64,000 bases of DNA, taken from positions 124,001-188,000 of the forward strand of contig JACKAV010000005.1 of assembly GCA_020634895.1 (NCBI GenBank). Direction: 5' to 3'. This stretch comes from Anaerolineales bacterium. Lineage in GTDB: Bacteria > Chloroflexota > Anaerolineae > Anaerolineales > Villigracilaceae. Made by a program: the position numbers and the translations under genes. This document shows, in pieces, positions 62,765 to 64,000 of the stretch. The notes under the pieces are model-generated. The model did no database searches. It was not told the DNA's origin and worked only from the letters and a program-made list of their open reading frames with translations. How positions within the stretch are numbered: the stretch's first letter is position 1; each line of letters starts with the position of its first letter.

Positions 62765-62831
62765 GTTTCAGGTGTCAAGTTTCAGGTTGAAAGTGATTGA
62801 CCTTCAACTTTGAACCTTCAACCTTCAACTC
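62765..62831. repeat. Dispersed spacer repeat (gtttcaggtgtcaag family)
   Basis: ggtttcaggtgtcaagtttcaggttgaaagtg then ccttcaactttgaaccttcaaccttcaactc, forming an internal fold-back. Confidence 0.7.
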
Positions 62832-62834
62832 TTT

Positions 62835-64000
62835 TTAATAGACCACGGGCTTGTCTGCGTCTTCCCAGGTGATGCCCGATTTCTGCCCAGAGCGGATCAT
62901 TTCGAGGTCGCCCTGGAATTCGTCCCAGTACTTCTGCCAATTGATGCCCAGCTTATCGAGGAAGGGACGCCAGTCGGTGGAGTGCCAGTGGAATTGCACC
63001 ACGCGGAAGGGATGCGCTCCCATCGCCAATGCCGCAACCTGCGCATCCGACAGGACGGGGATACCGACATTGCGGTCGTGCGCCTTCGCAGAGAACTGAC
63101 TCTTGTCGAGGGTGGTCACACAGCCGGTGTCGTGGGTTACGGTCACATCGGGGTTGACTTCGTTCTTCATCACTTCGATCTTGCGCAGCGTGGAAAACGA
63201 GCGGGTGAAGTCACGTTGAACCAGCACATGACGGAAGCCGAAGCCGCAGCAATCGAACCAGGTCGAGTAGTCCGCAACTTCGATGCCGAGCGCTTCGAGC
63301 GTTCCCGTTACCGTAGCTGTGCGCTGACCGCCATAAATATCAGGGTCGTAGATGGCGTCTTCCGCGACGATCTTGTAGTAATGGCAGGCGGGGTGAACCG
63401 TGGCTCTGATCATGCTCATGTCCACGGTCTGTTTTTCCGCGAACTTGTGGCGCATCACATGCACCCATTCGCTGTAGTGGACAAGTTCTTCGGGAAGAAC
63501 CAACGGCTTGCCCATCTTATCCAGAATACGGCGGACTTCATCGCGCAGTTCTTTATGATGAACAAGCTGCTCGCGAATCTCCTTGTAATGTCCATAGGAC
63601 GTGCCGCAGTGAATGATGGGGAAATATCCCGTCTCATACGCGGCGGCGAAGTTACGAACCATCACCGCAGCCTGAGCCGCCGCATTGGAGGTCGCCGAAG
63701 CGTAGTAGTTCCATCCGGTGCAGGAGGTCTGGTCGGTGGGGTCGAGATAATCCAAATTGAATTGTCGGTGAAGCCAAAAGATGGAGGAGGTATAACCAGG
63801 AATGTGTCCGCATTGACCGCAGGATTTGTGATGCCAGGTATGTTCGATGGGAATGCGCTTCGTGCGCCCGAACTTGGTCTTCACTTCCACATGATTTTCC
63901 GGCATCTTGTGCAGGACGATCTCGCCTTTTGCCTCCAACTCATACAACGCCTCGCGGACGTCATGTGAAGGTGCCTGCTCGGGGTTTCGCGTTACTGCAT
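62835..64000 (-). CDS. HdrB-like CCG-domain protein (5' end outside window)
   Basis: The frame remains open to the right edge (AVTRNPEQAPSHDV before the TTG at 63947), so the start lies beyond the window; at least 388 residues. CCG-type motifs: KSCGQCGHIPGY early, then HPACHYYKIV, FDCCGFGF and DTGCVTTLD. This is an HdrB subunit binding a noncubane FeS cluster, the sHdrB1 of the cluster. HdrC should lie just outside the window on the 5' side. Confidence 0.85.
   Translation of the reverse strand, partial: AVTRNPEQAPSHDVREALYELEAKGEIVLHKMPENHVEVKTKFGRTKRIPIEHTWHHKSCGQCGHIPGYTSSIFWLHRQFNLDYLDPTDQTSCTGWNYYASATSNAAAQAAVMVRNFAAAYETGYFPIIHCGTSYGHYKEIREQLVHHKELRDEVRRILDKMGKPLVLPEELVHYSEWVHVMRHKFAEKQTVDMSMIRATVHPACHYYKIVAEDAIYDPDIYGGQRTATVTGTLEALGIEVADYSTWFDCCGFGFRHVLVQRDFTRSFSTLRKIEVMKNEVNPDVTVTHDTGCVTTLDKSQFSAKAHDRNVGIPVLSDAQVAALAMGAHPFRVVQFHWHSTDWRPFLDKLGINWQKYWDEFQGDLEMIRSGQKSGITWEDADKPVVY

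Overview
The window looks like a chromosomal segment of a Chloroflexota bacterium, probably class Anaerolineae. This is inferred from the mix of genes: solitary Flp-type pilins, a very long SecA, a giant NB-ARC/TPR/BTAD regulator, HD-GYP/DUF5317 genes, menaquinone-type Etf oxidoreductase genes, and many short dispersed palindromes between genes. Base composition is moderately GC-rich, apart from an AT-rich cassette at 24.0-27.4 kb and an AT-rich acyltransferase gene at 11.0-12.2 kb. No rRNA or CRISPR array is visible. Taxonomy cannot be proved without a search.

Layout. 0-2.6 kb: the end of a membrane protein gene, an MFS transporter and four tandem 51-aa Flp pilin genes, most with their own promoter. 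2.8-7.5 kb: hutI, a 7TM-PAS-GGDEF diguanylate cyclase, arginase and inositol monophosphatase. 7.47-8.78 kb: a complete IS3-family element next to a lipoprotein polysaccharide deacetylase. 9.6-10.1 kb: tRNA-Met, tRNA-Gly and tRNA-Arg, the last with a tandem duplication of its 3' end and terminator. 10.2-14.1 kb: surE, an acyltransferase and panB-panE. 14.2-23.9 kb: a TIR/transmembrane protein, aconitase, adenosine deaminase and secA. 24.0-27.8 kb: an unrecognised four-gene AT-rich cassette (P-loop NTPase, two membrane proteins, one soluble unknown), preceded by a good promoter, a strongly structured spacer and an array of 21-bp repeats. 27.8-34.1 kb: an HU-like protein, a tightly overlapping operon ending in an HD-GYP protein, and the BTAD regulator. 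34.4-39.6 kb: dnaE interrupted by a 426-aa intein. 39.7-41.3 kb: an AbiEi/AbiEii toxin-antitoxin pair behind a perfect 36-bp palindrome. 41.3-46.5 kb: miaB, a cysteine-poor family-4-like uracil-DNA glycosylase, a DUF2270-DUF2179 fusion and an SLC13 permease.

46.6-64.0 kb, all on the minus strand, is the metabolic highlight. In transcription order it reads hdrB-like (cut by the window edge), short hdrA-like, a conserved hypothetical, an FeS/CCG hdrB3-like gene, etfB, etfA, a membrane Etf:menaquinone oxidoreductase, a zinc-finger small protein, lipoate-binding protein, SQR-like flavoprotein, a 40-aa protein, a second lipoate-binding protein, a lipoate-protein ligase, an FeS-NrfD fusion and a cytoplasmic-looking molybdopterin oxidoreductase. 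The order B-A-H-B3-EtfB-EtfA matches what I know as the type II sulfur-oxidising heterodisulfide-reductase-like (sHdr) arrangement. My reading is a sulfane-sulfur oxidation module: lipoate-bound sulfur is oxidised by sHdr, electrons pass through EtfAB to menaquinone, and sulfite is oxidised by a Soe-like Mo enzyme. This is inference from gene order and motifs. The least explained part of the window is the AT-rich cassette with its flanking repeats and structured spacer.
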